Assembly: GCA_023701435.1 (NCBI GenBank)
Contig: JAMPXB010000007.1
Coordinates: forward strand, 62,001 to 126,000
Source: Bacteriovoracaceae bacterium
Lineage (GTDB): Bacteria > Bdellovibrionota > Bacteriovoracia > Bacteriovoracales > Bacteriovoracaceae
Length of the DNA: 64,000 nt
Direction of reading: 5' to 3'
Positions 25,686 through 35,028 of this stretch are shown piece by piece; positions within the stretch are counted from its first letter, which is position 1; every line of letters starts with the position of its first letter. The notes under the pieces are model-generated. The model was given only the letters and a program-made list of their open reading frames with translations. It searched no databases and was not told where the DNA came from. The translations under genes were made by a program, and so were the position numbers.

Positions 25686-27740
25686 ATGAGTAAATTCTTG
25701 TATATTATCCTCATTTTACCTGTTTTGGCCCAGGCCCAGGAAAATCTCGACACTATTGAGGTTTCAGAAAAGGAAGATTCTTTTTCAGAATATTGGGAAG
25801 AGAATAAAGGCACTCAGATCTTCTCTGGAAAAAAGAACACTGTTACCGACCTTAAAGAAATTCCTCAACTGCAGACCAATAACTATCGTCAGGCGACTTC
25901 CCAGACTCCGGGTTTATTGATCTCCGAGATTCCAAATGAATCACTCGCCGCCATCACCTATCGTGGTCTTGGTAATCCTCATGAATCTTTCAACGTTCTG
26001 CTGTTACAAGACGGCATTCCTGTAGCCGCTGATATGTACGGTTATCCAGCACACTACTTTTCTCCGGCCCTTCCAATGATGGACAAATTCCAATTCATCA
26101 CCGGTGGAGCGGGTCTCCTTTATGGACCACAGCCAGGTGGGGTTATTAACTACATGTCTCATCCTCTGGCAAAAGATCAAAAGACTTCTGGCAAAGTTGG
26201 ACTCACTTACGGCTCTTACAATCTTTTAACTTCCAACAATGCTGTCTATGGCTCTAACGGAGATCACTCTTACGCCATCGAATACTATCGCCGTCAGGGT
26301 GATGGTCCTCAGAGAATTAACTCAAACTTTGAAGCCGATTACGTGCAAATCCGTGATCACATTTTCAAAGGAAAGAATAAGTACAAAGTTTCATTCAATG
26401 GCTACAATTCAGATCACGGTGAAACAGGCGGCTTTTCTAAAGTAGCTGGACCAGACCTCAATGAATTTGGCGACGATCTTGGAAAAGCTTCAAAAGAGCA
26501 TGACCGCTTGAAAGTATCTCGTGCTCAGATTGCCGGCGGTGTTGAACATCGTATCGACGACAGCTCTGAACTTCATGTGAACTTGTGGGCCAATGCCTAT
26601 AACCGCTATTCGAAAAGACAAAAAAGAGGAACTGCTCCTGCTTTTGGCGGTATCTACAATGGTACACAAAATGACATCACCACTCAAAAATACTACGGCT
26701 ACAATGGTGAAGTTCGTTATCTGAAAAACTATACAGCCTTTGATAATGAACACACTTTTTCCGGTGGTTTCTTAACTTATCACCTCCTCTCTCCCCTGGT
26801 GCAGGAAACTGGCGACCGTGCAGATTCCAACCATGGTACAGTTAACAAAAAAGCTGAGCGTGAGACTCATACTAACTCATTCTTTGCAGAGAACAGATTT
26901 GCTTTCGGAAAACTAATGGTGACTCCCGGTGTGCGTGTGGAAAACATCGTACAATCCGTTGAAGAAACCAAAGGCGGCGACCGCGAGAGAGAGAAGACTG
27001 AAAACGTTCCTCTCTTTGGAATTGGACTTTCATACCACTTAACTGATGATTCCCAGCTTTATGCCAACTCTTCTGAGGCCTATAAGCCACTGACATGGAG
27101 TGACGCTATTCCTTCCGGCGCCGGCGAGACTGTTGATGGTGATATTGAATCTTCGAAAATTCTTACCAATGAACTTGGCTACCGCGGACAAACAAAGCTT
27201 CTTAACTGGGATGTATCAGCTTTTTATATCCGTTATGAAAATAGAATCGGGAAAGTTAACAATGTTGTAACCAATGTGGGAGCTGCCACTCATAAGGGTT
27301 TTGATGCTGCCACTGAATTAAAGCTTTCTCAGATTGTGAAAGAGCTCAAGGCAGCAGGAGACTTTAATCTTTATGCCAACATTGAAGTCCTGGATGCTAA
27401 GTTCACTCAAGGTTCTCAAAAAGATAAGACACCACAGTATGCACCGAAAACAATTTCTCGTGCCGGTCTGATTTATAACAAAGACCAAAAACTAAAAGTT
27501 GCTTTCATGGGTGTCTTTGTTGGAAGTCACTTTGGGGATGATGGCAATTCTGATAACTTTGAAGTTCCTGCTTATACAGTCTTTGATCTGACTGCTGACT
27601 GGAACGTAAATGAACATTGGATGGCCTCTGCTGGTATCAACAATCTTTTCGACCGTGAGTATTACTCACGTGTGAGATCAGATGGAGTTATCTGGGCGCT
27701 GGACCGAAACCTCTATGCTGGTATGACTTACAAATTCTAA
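25686..27740 (+). CDS. TonB-dependent outer-membrane receptor
   Basis: 684 residues with a signal peptide (MSKFLYIILILPVLAQA), a plug domain (TPGLLISEIPNESLAAITYRG, LLLQDGIPVAADMYGYP, ITGGAGLLYGPQPGGVINY) and a 22-strand-type beta-barrel ending in the terminal Phe (YAGMTYKF). The plug resembles the FecA branch (ferric dicitrate and other siderophores). The N-terminus lacks the extra signalling domain, so it is a transporter without sigma/anti-sigma signalling. The ligand is unknown. The gene stands alone and ends in a strong terminator. Confidence 0.9.
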   Translation: MSKFLYIILILPVLAQAQENLDTIEVSEKEDSFSEYWEENKGTQIFSGKKNTVTDLKEIPQLQTNNYRQATSQTPGLLISEIPNESLAAITYRGLGNPHESFNVLLLQDGIPVAADMYGYPAHYFSPALPMMDKFQFITGGAGLLYGPQPGGVINYMSHPLAKDQKTSGKVGLTYGSYNLLTSNNAVYGSNGDHSYAIEYYRRQGDGPQRINSNFEADYVQIRDHIFKGKNKYKVSFNGYNSDHGETGGFSKVAGPDLNEFGDDLGKASKEHDRLKVSRAQIAGGVEHRIDDSSELHVNLWANAYNRYSKRQKRGTAPAFGGIYNGTQNDITTQKYYGYNGEVRYLKNYTAFDNEHTFSGGFLTYHLLSPLVQETGDRADSNHGTVNKKAERETHTNSFFAENRFAFGKLMVTPGVRVENIVQSVEETKGGDREREKTENVPLFGIGLSYHLTDDSQLYANSSEAYKPLTWSDAIPSGAGETVDGDIESSKILTNELGYRGQTKLLNWDVSAFYIRYENRIGKVNNVVTNVGAATHKGFDAATELKLSQIVKELKAAGDFNLYANIEVLDAKFTQGSQKDKTPQYAPKTISRAGLIYNKDQKLKVAFMGVFVGSHFGDDGNSDNFEVPAYTVFDLTADWNVNEHWMASAGINNLFDREYYSRVRSDGVIWALDRNLYAGMTYKF

Positions 27741-27746
27741 ATTAAT

Positions 27747-27774
27747 AAGGGAGGGCATGACCCTCCCTTTTTTT
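27747..27774. terminator. bidirectional intrinsic terminator
   Basis: AAGGGAGGG / CCCTCCCTT with loop CATGA and a run of seven T (27768-27774) serving the receptor gene; the convergent acidic-protein gene ends in the same place. Confidence 0.92.
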
Positions 27775-28138
27775 ATTGAATAAAATCCTCATCATTATCA
27801 AAGTCAATATCTTCCCCGGCATCATCAGCATCGTGATATTCCTCAGTTCCGGTATTGGCCTCATCAAAGGCATAGGAATCGTCCTGGAGAGAAGAGTCCT
27901 CATTCTCTCTGACTTCCCCTTCGGCCCCACTCATCAGATTCTTACTATAAATTGAGCCAGCATGTTCATCATCATCAGAGGTGACTCCTGGTGAGAGTTT
28001 CTCTTCTTTAAGATCAGTGCTGCCTTTAGCTTGAGCATTCTGGATAGACTTTTCAAACTTTCCATCGGCCTGATCATAAAAGGTTGAATGCTCTTGGTTG
28101 CCTTCATTTTGATTCACATTTTGATTTGGAGTTACCAT
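27773..28138 (-). CDS. acidic, hydrophilic protein of unknown function
   Basis: 121 residues dominated by Asp, Glu, Asn, Ser and Gly, especially at the C-terminus (EEYHDADDAGEDIDF), with no hydrophobic core; probably disordered and soluble. GGGGG lies 8 bases before the ATG. The promoter appears to be sigma-54-type (28180-28196), about 30 bases upstream of the start allowing for the usual start site. No family is recognised. It may be a stress or hydration-type protein; that is a guess from composition. Confidence 0.55.
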   Translation of the reverse strand: MVTPNQNVNQNEGNQEHSTFYDQADGKFEKSIQNAQAKGSTDLKEEKLSPGVTSDDDEHAGSIYSKNLMSGAEGEVRENEDSSLQDDSYAFDEANTGTEEYHDADDAGEDIDFDNDEDFIQ

Positions 28139-28179
28139 GATTTTGCCCCCTGGAAGGAATTTTCCATAAATTAAGGAAG

Positions 28180-28196
28180 AGCATAAATGGTGCCAA
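28180..28196 (-). promoter_or_regulatory. sigma-54-like promoter for acidic protein
   Basis: Minus-strand TTGGCACC-ATTT-ATGCT: the TTGGCAC block, GG-N10-GC spacing and final TGCT agree with consensus, with two mismatches. A start near 28168 would leave a ~30-base leader. Confidence 0.65.
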
Positions 28197-28234
28197 TGAT
28201 TAACAGTATTTTAGTGCCCTTTAAAAAGGTGAGT

Positions 28235-28261
28235 AAAAAGCTGATGTGGACAAATTCCACA
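28235..28261 (-). terminator. terminator of metzincin lipoprotein gene
   Basis: On the minus strand TGTGGA-ATTTG-TCCACA is followed after 5 bases by TTTTT, 16 bases beyond the stop codon at 28277. Confidence 0.6.
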
Positions 28262-28276
28262 CAGGGCCGTGGCATT

Positions 28277-28960
28277 CTACTCGTATTGGCGGCCTAAATC
28301 CCTGATCAGGTAACCAATGGCATAAGGAACCGAAGAGTCTCTACTTACTGAGTAGGAGCTGGCATGGGTAAAGCCCAACTTATGGGTCCATTCGTGAAAG
28401 ACATTACCTGCCACTTCGGCCGGGGTATAGGAATCAAAAAACTTGGTATTCATATAAATCCGTAACTCACTAGGTGTGGTGTACCCTACTGTACTGGTCC
28501 ATGAATAATAAAGTTGAAGCTCCAGATCCATTTCATGATCAACCTCAGCTCTTAAATCTTCTTTACCCTCCAGGAGGATTTGATAAATCTCCGCGTTAGA
28601 GAGACCTTTGTTATCCAGAAATTGTTTTTTACCGTCATAGGTATAATCCAAGACCCGATTTCTAAACTCTTTTGAGGCCACGACTTTTTTAATGATATCT
28701 ATCGCTTTATAAACTTTGTCCTCATCGAGTTTTTCAAATTCATAGAGTTCCAAATTCGCGTCGAAAATAAGCGCCTCATGAGGAACTTCTTCTCCTTCAT
28801 CAGGGTCAGGCACAGGAGTGGGTTCTGGTTCCGGTTCCGGCACGGGACAAGCTGCAGGGACCTCTTCCTCTGAAACCAAATTTTGACTTTCACACTCGGG
28901 ATTATTATTACAACTGATAAAGAAAACAAAGAGACTCATGAGAAGGAAAGACTTCGCCAT
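28277..28960 (-). CDS. metzincin-type metalloprotease lipoprotein
   Basis: 227 residues. Lipobox FFISC gives lipidation at Cys17, followed by a Pro/Glu-rich spacer (residues 38-60) that would hold the domain away from the membrane. Residues 189-199 read HEWTHKLGFTH, an exact HExxHxxGxxH zinc-binding motif, with Glu190 as catalytic base. The C-terminal Ser/Tyr-rich stretch could supply the Met-turn region, but a clear Met-turn is not seen. AAGGA precedes the ATG. The catalytic domain is small (~150 residues) and belongs to no named family I can identify. Its substrate could be cell-surface protein of self or prey. Confidence 0.72.
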   Translation of the reverse strand: MAKSFLLMSLFVFFISCNNNPECESQNLVSEEEVPAACPVPEPEPEPTPVPDPDEGEEVPHEALIFDANLELYEFEKLDEDKVYKAIDIIKKVVASKEFRNRVLDYTYDGKKQFLDNKGLSNAEIYQILLEGKEDLRAEVDHEMDLELQLYYSWTSTVGYTTPSELRIYMNTKFFDSYTPAEVAGNVFHEWTHKLGFTHASSYSVSRDSSVPYAIGYLIRDLGRQYE

Positions 28961-28979
28961 TTAACCGTCCTTGGTGAAA

Positions 28980-29002
28980 GGGGCCATACTAAAGTATGCC
29001 CC
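28980..29002 (-). terminator. terminator of the LysR-to-ThrE operon
   Basis: Minus-strand GGGG-CATACT-TT-AGTATG-(G)-CCCC followed by TTT, 42 bases after the exporter gene ends. Confidence 0.65.
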
Positions 29003-29044
29003 TATCATAGGACCACCCTCAAGAGGGCAAAAAGCGACCTGACC

Positions 29045-30256
29045 TTAAAGAGCTCGGCGAGGTTTAATTAATATGTTACCGAAGAAAATTCCTACCACCA
29101 AGGCCAGTGCCAGAGTCACCATGGTGAAAGCAGTATCAAGACCACCTACCACATTCTTTTCCATCATAAAGCTAAAAGAGCGGTAACCGACTGATCCAGG
29201 AACCAGCAAGATAATGCCTGGGTAATGAAAAATACTGGAAGGCTTATTAGTAATGCGGGCAAAAATATTACTCATTGCTCCCACACAAGCACCACCGAAA
29301 AACATCCCCAGTTCTGGACCTAGATAAAGAGCGCCCAGTTTTGAACAAAAGAATCCAAAAATTCCGGCACCCGTAATCCACTTCCAATCTTCTAAATTGG
29401 CCTTGAAATTTACCTGAGACATCAGGGCCGTGAGTGGCAGTGTCACGAAGGTCACCCACATAGGGATAATGCCAAATTGGACATCAATCGAAGGGAAATG
29501 AAACCAACTGGCAAGCTTGCTGCCGATGAATACCCCGAAAGTTAGCTTCAAAAGAATCATCACTCCACCAACTAGTCTGGCCGTACCTGAGACCAGATGT
29601 TGGGCGGCAATCTCAGCGATGGCATTGGTGATGAAGAGTCCTGGCATAAAGATAATCAAACTGGAGAGAATAACCACACCAACATTGAGACCGGGAATGA
29701 GTTTAGCGAGAAGATAAGTCGCAAAGCTTGCCACCACCGCTACAATCGCCTCAAACAACTGGGCCATGAGACCTAAAGGTTTGAACAGCGCCAGAAAGCC
29801 CATAATGATTCCGACCAGGATGGAAGCAAACAGATCACCCCAAGTCCCACCAAAGAGAATCATAAACCCCGAGGTTGAAAAGAGAAAGTACAAGACCCGC
29901 ACTCTTTTACCAAAAGGCTCAGGGGCGTTTAAGATATCATCGAGTCTTTGATAACCTTCCTCATAGGAAATTTCATTAAGAATGACCTGACGGGAAACCA
30001 AATCAATACTGGAGAGCCGTCCCAAATTCACACTGACCGGCTCTACTCTTTCAATTTTAGTGATTTCATCTTCCCCGTTACTGAAACTGGAAAGGATCGC
30101 CGTTGGTTGGGCAATAAAATTGCCACGAATATTCATCCGTTGGCACATATCCACCATCGTCCCTTCCAGAGTGTGGGCGGGAGCTCCTGAAGCATGCAAG
30201 GCCTTCCCGAAACGCAGGATAAACTTCACACGTCGCTGAAATTCTGACTTTTCCAT
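29045..30256 (-). CDS. ThrE-family threonine/serine exporter
   Basis: 403 residues combining the two halves of this family: an N-terminal ThrE domain (ALHASGAPAHTLEGTMVDMC, about ten predicted spans in all) and a C-terminal domain (GSVGYRSFSFMMEKNVVGGLDTAF). Relatives export threonine and serine by proton exchange. The cytoplasmic N-terminal ~115 residues precede the first membrane segment VLYFLFSTSGFMILFGG. Its ATG overlaps the stop of the upstream lipoprotein gene (TAATG), so translation is coupled; it is the last gene of the five-gene operon. Confidence 0.85.
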   Translation of the reverse strand: MEKSEFQRRVKFILRFGKALHASGAPAHTLEGTMVDMCQRMNIRGNFIAQPTAILSSFSNGEDEITKIERVEPVSVNLGRLSSIDLVSRQVILNEISYEEGYQRLDDILNAPEPFGKRVRVLYFLFSTSGFMILFGGTWGDLFASILVGIIMGFLALFKPLGLMAQLFEAIVAVVASFATYLLAKLIPGLNVGVVILSSLIIFMPGLFITNAIAEIAAQHLVSGTARLVGGVMILLKLTFGVFIGSKLASWFHFPSIDVQFGIIPMWVTFVTLPLTALMSQVNFKANLEDWKWITGAGIFGFFCSKLGALYLGPELGMFFGGACVGAMSNIFARITNKPSSIFHYPGIILLVPGSVGYRSFSFMMEKNVVGGLDTAFTMVTLALALVVGIFFGNILIKPRRAL

Positions 30257-31269
30257 TACCAGGTCTTTTTTACATCTTCCAGAATTCTCATAAGAGTCAT
30301 CTGAGTGAGATCTTTATAGGTTTTAAGCGCAGGAGATAAAATCTCACTTTCAATCATTTCAAAGTTTTTGCTCTCCTCTGGTACGGAAAGAAAAGCTGGA
30401 ATTTTTATTTCAGATTCATAGGCCCGATAGGCCAGGGTCACATTAGGTTTCTCATTGATTTTAAGCTGCTCCAGGCGCTGGTGATAAAGGTGCAAAGGTA
30501 CCAAAGTCGAGGCCTTAATCTTAACGACAATCTCTTCTGGGAATACAACGCCCGTATGCTTATCAGTATGGGCCGATGTCCATGAAAGCTCACTCATGAC
30601 GATCAGAAGGGCATCGAGCTTGAGGTCCTTGGAAACATCATTTAAGAAATGCTTATTGTGTTCCGACCATTTAGGCCCGCTCATCATTTCTGTCGCAGGC
30701 ACCAGTACAAAAGACATATCTCTCATGCCGCGGGGATTAACCACTGTTGTAGTTGTTGTCTTTTTTCCTGATTCCAGAAAAAAGATATCATCCGGAGCGA
30801 GCGAGGTCCTTGAACTTTTAACGTAGTCCTTTTCTGCCTGGCCGTACTTATGAAATGAAGGAGATTTTTTTATTTTATTGGTGAAAACATAATCAAGCCT
30901 AGGTTCAAACACTCCAATGCTTTGTTCCCACACGCTTAAAAGTTTTTCAGTCAGGAGCTGCTTTCCCTGTTCAGACATATAGACCAAATCACTCCCGGCG
31001 AGACCTCCACGAGTGGGCTGAATCTGAGACTCAAAAATCACGATGCCGATTCTCTTTAAAGGTTTCTGTCCAGGCCCAAACAGATCATCAATTTTTCCAA
31101 CTCGGGGATCTCTTTTTAAAGTGGTTACTACCTTGGATGACATCTCCGTCAGGTCTTCTGAGTTGTATTCACCTTGAACATCATAGAGGTACGGTCTTTC
31201 TCCACCCGACTTAATAGTCCCCATAGAGCATGAGGAAACCAAAACCAGGGTTAAGAGGTGACGTAACAT
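30256..31269 (-). CDS. lipoprotein of unknown function
   Basis: 337 residues; lipobox LVLVSSC near residue 14 predicts an envelope lipoprotein. The mature part contains GIVIFESQIQPTRGGLAG and DALLIVMSELSWTSAHTDKH, with alternating strand-like segments, but I recognise no domain. The gene begins 19 bases inside the end of the methyltransferase gene and ends in a TAATG overlap with the exporter, so it is firmly part of the operon and probably acts in the same process as the outer-membrane protein two genes upstream. Confidence 0.65.
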   Translation of the reverse strand: MLRHLLTLVLVSSCSMGTIKSGGERPYLYDVQGEYNSEDLTEMSSKVVTTLKRDPRVGKIDDLFGPGQKPLKRIGIVIFESQIQPTRGGLAGSDLVYMSEQGKQLLTEKLLSVWEQSIGVFEPRLDYVFTNKIKKSPSFHKYGQAEKDYVKSSRTSLAPDDIFFLESGKKTTTTTVVNPRGMRDMSFVLVPATEMMSGPKWSEHNKHFLNDVSKDLKLDALLIVMSELSWTSAHTDKHTGVVFPEEIVVKIKASTLVPLHLYHQRLEQLKINEKPNVTLAYRAYESEIKIPAFLSVPEESKNFEMIESEILSPALKTYKDLTQMTLMRILEDVKKTW

Positions 31270-32231
31270 AACTTTCTACCTTTTTTAATTTTCAGAATCT
31301 GTTTCCATTCTACCTTTTCTCCAGTTGAAAATTCCAGACTAAAGGAAGGGGCAATGATAATTTTACGAATAGTTCCGATTATTTTTTTGTTAAGAGTACT
31401 AAATTCAAGCTCCCCTTCGTTCCTGAGTGCGATGGCCAATTTCTGAAGGGCAGAAAAGTCTTTACCATCAGAGATGCTTTGAACATTTTTCCAAAAAATG
31501 GTGCGTGGAGGAGTTAAGAGCTCAAATCGATCATCACAGGTCCATTCAAGTCCCCGACTATTTCCGATCCAAAGCTCCTCATTCTCCTTTATCAAAAGAT
31601 ACCTGTCCTTAAAGCTCAGCTCAAAAGGAAGCAAAGAAGAATCTCTTTCCTGAAAGTTATGCTCATAAAGATGAGCATCGGGATGATGTCTGGTTGCATG
31701 AAGGGGAACTGCCGCTTTAAAAGTAAGCCAATTTTCCAGATTAAGTCGAGGAATGAGGTCGCCATGGGATTCGATGGCAATCAAGCGAAATTTATTTGGG
31801 GAATGATAAAGGACATGGAGGATTCGGTCCAGAACAGGTCCTGTTGGGAAGTATAGAAAGTAAGTATCACCCACAGGAATATGATCTGACATCAGATCGG
31901 CAAGAATCAGATCCACATTATCAAGCTTATACTGCGTGCGTAACCTCTGACCAAACTCAATCCTGGCCTTTTCAAACTCTACACCGATGGCCTTTCTATC
32001 CGGAAAAAGACTTCCATAGAGTAAGCACCCTTCTCCCGCACCACAACCAAGATCAACCAAGGTGCCGGCCGTTAATGGATGATTAAATAACCTCAAGTAG
32101 TCTTCACGGCCGGTGTAGAGGGCCTCTTCTTTGAGGCCCTGATAGCTGCCACTGCGGTCGGTGACATTTTCTTCAATCGATTCGTGAGGAAGTTTAAAAT
32201 GTTCCCAGAACCGTGGTAAGGAAGAATTCAT
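31251..32231 (-). CDS. class I SAM-dependent methyltransferase
   Basis: About 326 residues. The Rossmann motif LVDLGCGAGEGCLLYG, the acidic end of strand 2 (GVEFEKARIEFGQ) and VDLILADLMSD are clear, and the fold resembles DOT1/KMT9-like enzymes whose ligand loop uses GVE. The C-terminal ~150 residues (from NWLTFKAAVP) are unassigned. The substrate is unknown. The start at 32231 (MNSSLPRF, AGGA 8 bases upstream) lies inside the end of the outer-membrane protein gene, so the two overlap by 38 bases. Confidence 0.7.
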   Translation of the reverse strand: MNSSLPRFWEHFKLPHESIEENVTDRSGSYQGLKEEALYTGREDYLRLFNHPLTAGTLVDLGCGAGEGCLLYGSLFPDRKAIGVEFEKARIEFGQRLRTQYKLDNVDLILADLMSDHIPVGDTYFLYFPTGPVLDRILHVLYHSPNKFRLIAIESHGDLIPRLNLENWLTFKAAVPLHATRHHPDAHLYEHNFQERDSSLLPFELSFKDRYLLIKENEELWIGNSRGLEWTCDDRFELLTPPRTIFWKNVQSISDGKDFSALQKLAIALRNEGELEFSTLNKKIIGTIRKIIIAPSFSLEFSTGEKVEWKQILKIKKGRKLCYVTS

Positions 32232-35028
32232 AATTACTATCCTGCTCCAAACCCTCAATAATGTAGCTGCCTCTCAGACCGACACCGAAGGGAAGGAAAA
32301 TTCTTAAAAAATTCATTTCAAAAATAGTTTCCCAACCAAAGGATGCTGCACGATAAGGAGAACCGCTAAAGCGCCCATTTAACTCATCATAGAAGAGATT
32401 AAGAGATATTCGCTTGAAATAGACGTATCTTGAAAGACTGTAGTCCGGATAAAAAAGTGGTAACAAATAATTTCCGGAATACTTGGTAAATTCCTGTAGG
32501 AAAACGCTTCTTGTACCTCGGGGATAAGAAATAAGTGAAGAGTATTGATAAAGATCATCCCTTTGTTTTTCATAAGCAAATTGATGATAAAAAGAATGAT
32601 GATGCCAGAGACCAGGCAAAAAATAGCGACTGTTAATTGTTTGCAGACTTCCCTCTTGGTCTGTTCCGGTAATATCTTTACCTTCTTCCGATCTTAAATT
32701 AAGGGTAAATCCTAAGTCCGGATTCATATCTCTCTGACTCAGGCGGGATGTGACAGAATAGCTCAGTTCAGCTCCGGGAGAATAAAGAGCTCCATCATTT
32801 ATTTCCGAAGCATCGTCAGTAACTTTACTGGTAACTTTGATAAGTTTTGAAAAAGCACGCATGCTAAAATTGTGAACAAATCTTCCTTGGAGATACTTCC
32901 AGGGAATCTGCACTCCGGCCTCCAAAGTTCCCTCTTCCCAGGTATCTTCCTTCTCAATTCCACTGACAACAACGTTCTGCCTTCGACCACCATAACCTGC
33001 TCGCAAGTCAAAAACCGGATAATAATGAGACCAGCTGGTACTGACAAAGCCCTCCGTTGTTCTTTCATTTAAATTATAAAGAGCTCCGGCCGAGAGGGAG
33101 AAATTATTAAGAACGTCCCGGCTATAACCTATCAATGTCACGGTATTAGATAGTGGCGGGGCGAGGATAATCCAGCTGTGAAGATTTAAGGCATGAGCAG
33201 GCTGTGAGTATTTAGAGCTTTTAAGCTCTTTTTTATCAACGTACTCACTCTCCAAGGCCTGATAGTTTTCACTTACCGCAAACTTTTCATATATTGGATA
33301 AAAACTATTTTCAGATTTCTGTTCTGTCTCAAAGTCCAAGGTCTTGACTACGACATTCATCCCTTCAACACTGTAATCATTATAATAAAGTTTGGACTTA
33401 TGAAGAGTTGGTGCATAGGCACCGGTCTTGGTGCTGGTGATTTGCCGGAGACCTGCATTGGTAACCATCCAGATATTATCAATACCGGATTCAGGACTTT
33501 CAAGCAGGATTTGTCCTTCTTCAACCGTTACAGCACCAAAGTTTGTGACAGTCTTATCAACTAGCGAGAGCCTGGTTTCATTTGTTAAATTAAATTTCAC
33601 AAGAGACTTAAGATCCTGCTGGTCTTTCAGGACCATGATCACATCTTCATCATTTAACCAATCAATTGAAGTGATGACTTCTTCTTTCGGAAAAGGAAGT
33701 CGCTTAAGTTCCTGCCCCTCATCATTCAAAACGATAAGGGACTGGCCCATTTTGGCGTCCCATTCAACATAAAGAACTTTCTCACCAGAGTGATTTAATA
33801 CCGCAAGGCGCCCTTTAGTTTTTCTCTTAGTTAAAATGAATTTATCTTTTTCCAGGTCATAGACCTTCAATTGAGAAAAATCTCGGTAACCCCACCGCGG
33901 ATCATATTCCCATTCAAAATAGGCAAGCTTTCCTTCTCTGAGTTTATAGGGGTACTCATTTTGAAGTATACCAGGATAGAAAAGCGTTCTTTCCTTCTTA
34001 CCTTCAAGCAAAACAAATTGATTAATAAAGGAAAGTCCTTTTTTAAGTGCAAAGATTTTTCCGTCTTCAGTTATTTGAGGATAAAGATAATTAGTCCAAC
34101 CAAAACGCTTGCCCATATTATGAACGACATAAGGAGTGGGTGATAATTTGTCGGCCCGCTCTTTCCACTCGGTAACCAGATCTTTCATCACATTCTTATA
34201 GAATGTCTCAAAGCTCGCCCCTGTTAGTGTCTTCGTGGAATTATAAAAGTTTAAGGGGTTCCAGCTGTTTTTTGCCGACTCATCTGCCAGTTGAGAAAGA
34301 AATAAGTCACCATACTTATTTCTGAGCCACGAAGTATAGAAGTAACCATAAACGTAGTGATTAGGGATATAATCCTCGTAAGATCCTAAGTGGGCCTTAT
34401 CATAATCCCATTTTTTACCGGAAAGAAGAATGGTTCGAAGGTCTCGATCAAAAAGCGGCAGTCTTCCTCTGCCTCCTTTAGTCAAGGCCGTTTCAACTCC
34501 TACGGCATCTCCCTCTAAAAACCAGGGCGGAAGTGTCAGTCCAAGTCCCAGGACCTGTCCGATTTCACCCAATATTATTTCCAGGGCGATGTTAAAACCT
34601 TGGCGGGTTTTCTGAAATTGAACAACATGTCTGAATTCATGGATGGAGAGAGTTTTCAGCCATTCAGTGTTAGTTAGTTCGGGATCGATACTGGGAGTGA
34701 CGTACCATTCAGATCTTCTGGGTGCCAGAGTCACAAAACCATTGGACACAATCGATTGGTTTTGAAGGACCAAGGGAATTCTTGGTGGCTCCACTTCCAG
34801 GGACCTGGTCACGAAGGGGTAGGCCTTTTCCAGAAGATGGGCAACCCTTTGAGCGTCAGCTTCTATGTCTTCCGGAAAAATCACATCAAAGTGTTCTGTT
34901 ACAATATGGCGCCACTTAATGTCAGAAGGATTTTGTTGAAAATCTATGGCCGTCTGCGGGGCCTCTATCACATCGGCGGCCAGTTGGGTAGTCATCATCA
35001 AGAGCAAAGCAATCAGCAGTCTTTTCAT
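32194..35028 (-). CDS. outer-membrane protein with gluzincin peptidase and propeller domains
   Basis: 944 residues. After a signal peptide (KRLLIALLLMMTTQLAA) comes a peptidase-like domain with His130-Glu131-x-x-His134 in LSIHEFRHVVQF and Glu172 in PPWFLEGDAVGVETAL, the gluzincin arrangement. Next is a WD/TolB-like propeller region (repeats such as VYDLEKDKFILTKRK, LAVLNHSGEKVLYVEWD) and, from about residue 640, a beta-barrel ending in Phe (FFLTTVLGTF). So it is a barrel with a periplasmic or surface protease and propeller. It starts directly after the LysR stop codon. Substrate unknown. Confidence 0.75.
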   Translation of the reverse strand: MKRLLIALLLMMTTQLAADVIEAPQTAIDFQQNPSDIKWRHIVTEHFDVIFPEDIEADAQRVAHLLEKAYPFVTRSLEVEPPRIPLVLQNQSIVSNGFVTLAPRRSEWYVTPSIDPELTNTEWLKTLSIHEFRHVVQFQKTRQGFNIALEIILGEIGQVLGLGLTLPPWFLEGDAVGVETALTKGGRGRLPLFDRDLRTILLSGKKWDYDKAHLGSYEDYIPNHYVYGYFYTSWLRNKYGDLFLSQLADESAKNSWNPLNFYNSTKTLTGASFETFYKNVMKDLVTEWKERADKLSPTPYVVHNMGKRFGWTNYLYPQITEDGKIFALKKGLSFINQFVLLEGKKERTLFYPGILQNEYPYKLREGKLAYFEWEYDPRWGYRDFSQLKVYDLEKDKFILTKRKTKGRLAVLNHSGEKVLYVEWDAKMGQSLIVLNDEGQELKRLPFPKEEVITSIDWLNDEDVIMVLKDQQDLKSLVKFNLTNETRLSLVDKTVTNFGAVTVEEGQILLESPESGIDNIWMVTNAGLRQITSTKTGAYAPTLHKSKLYYNDYSVEGMNVVVKTLDFETEQKSENSFYPIYEKFAVSENYQALESEYVDKKELKSSKYSQPAHALNLHSWIILAPPLSNTVTLIGYSRDVLNNFSLSAGALYNLNERTTEGFVSTSWSHYYPVFDLRAGYGGRRQNVVVSGIEKEDTWEEGTLEAGVQIPWKYLQGRFVHNFSMRAFSKLIKVTSKVTDDASEINDGALYSPGAELSYSVTSRLSQRDMNPDLGFTLNLRSEEGKDITGTDQEGSLQTINSRYFLPGLWHHHSFYHQFAYEKQRDDLYQYSSLISYPRGTRSVFLQEFTKYSGNYLLPLFYPDYSLSRYVYFKRISLNLFYDELNGRFSGSPYRAASFGWETIFEMNFLRIFLPFGVGLRGSYIIEGLEQDSNYEFFLTTVLGTF

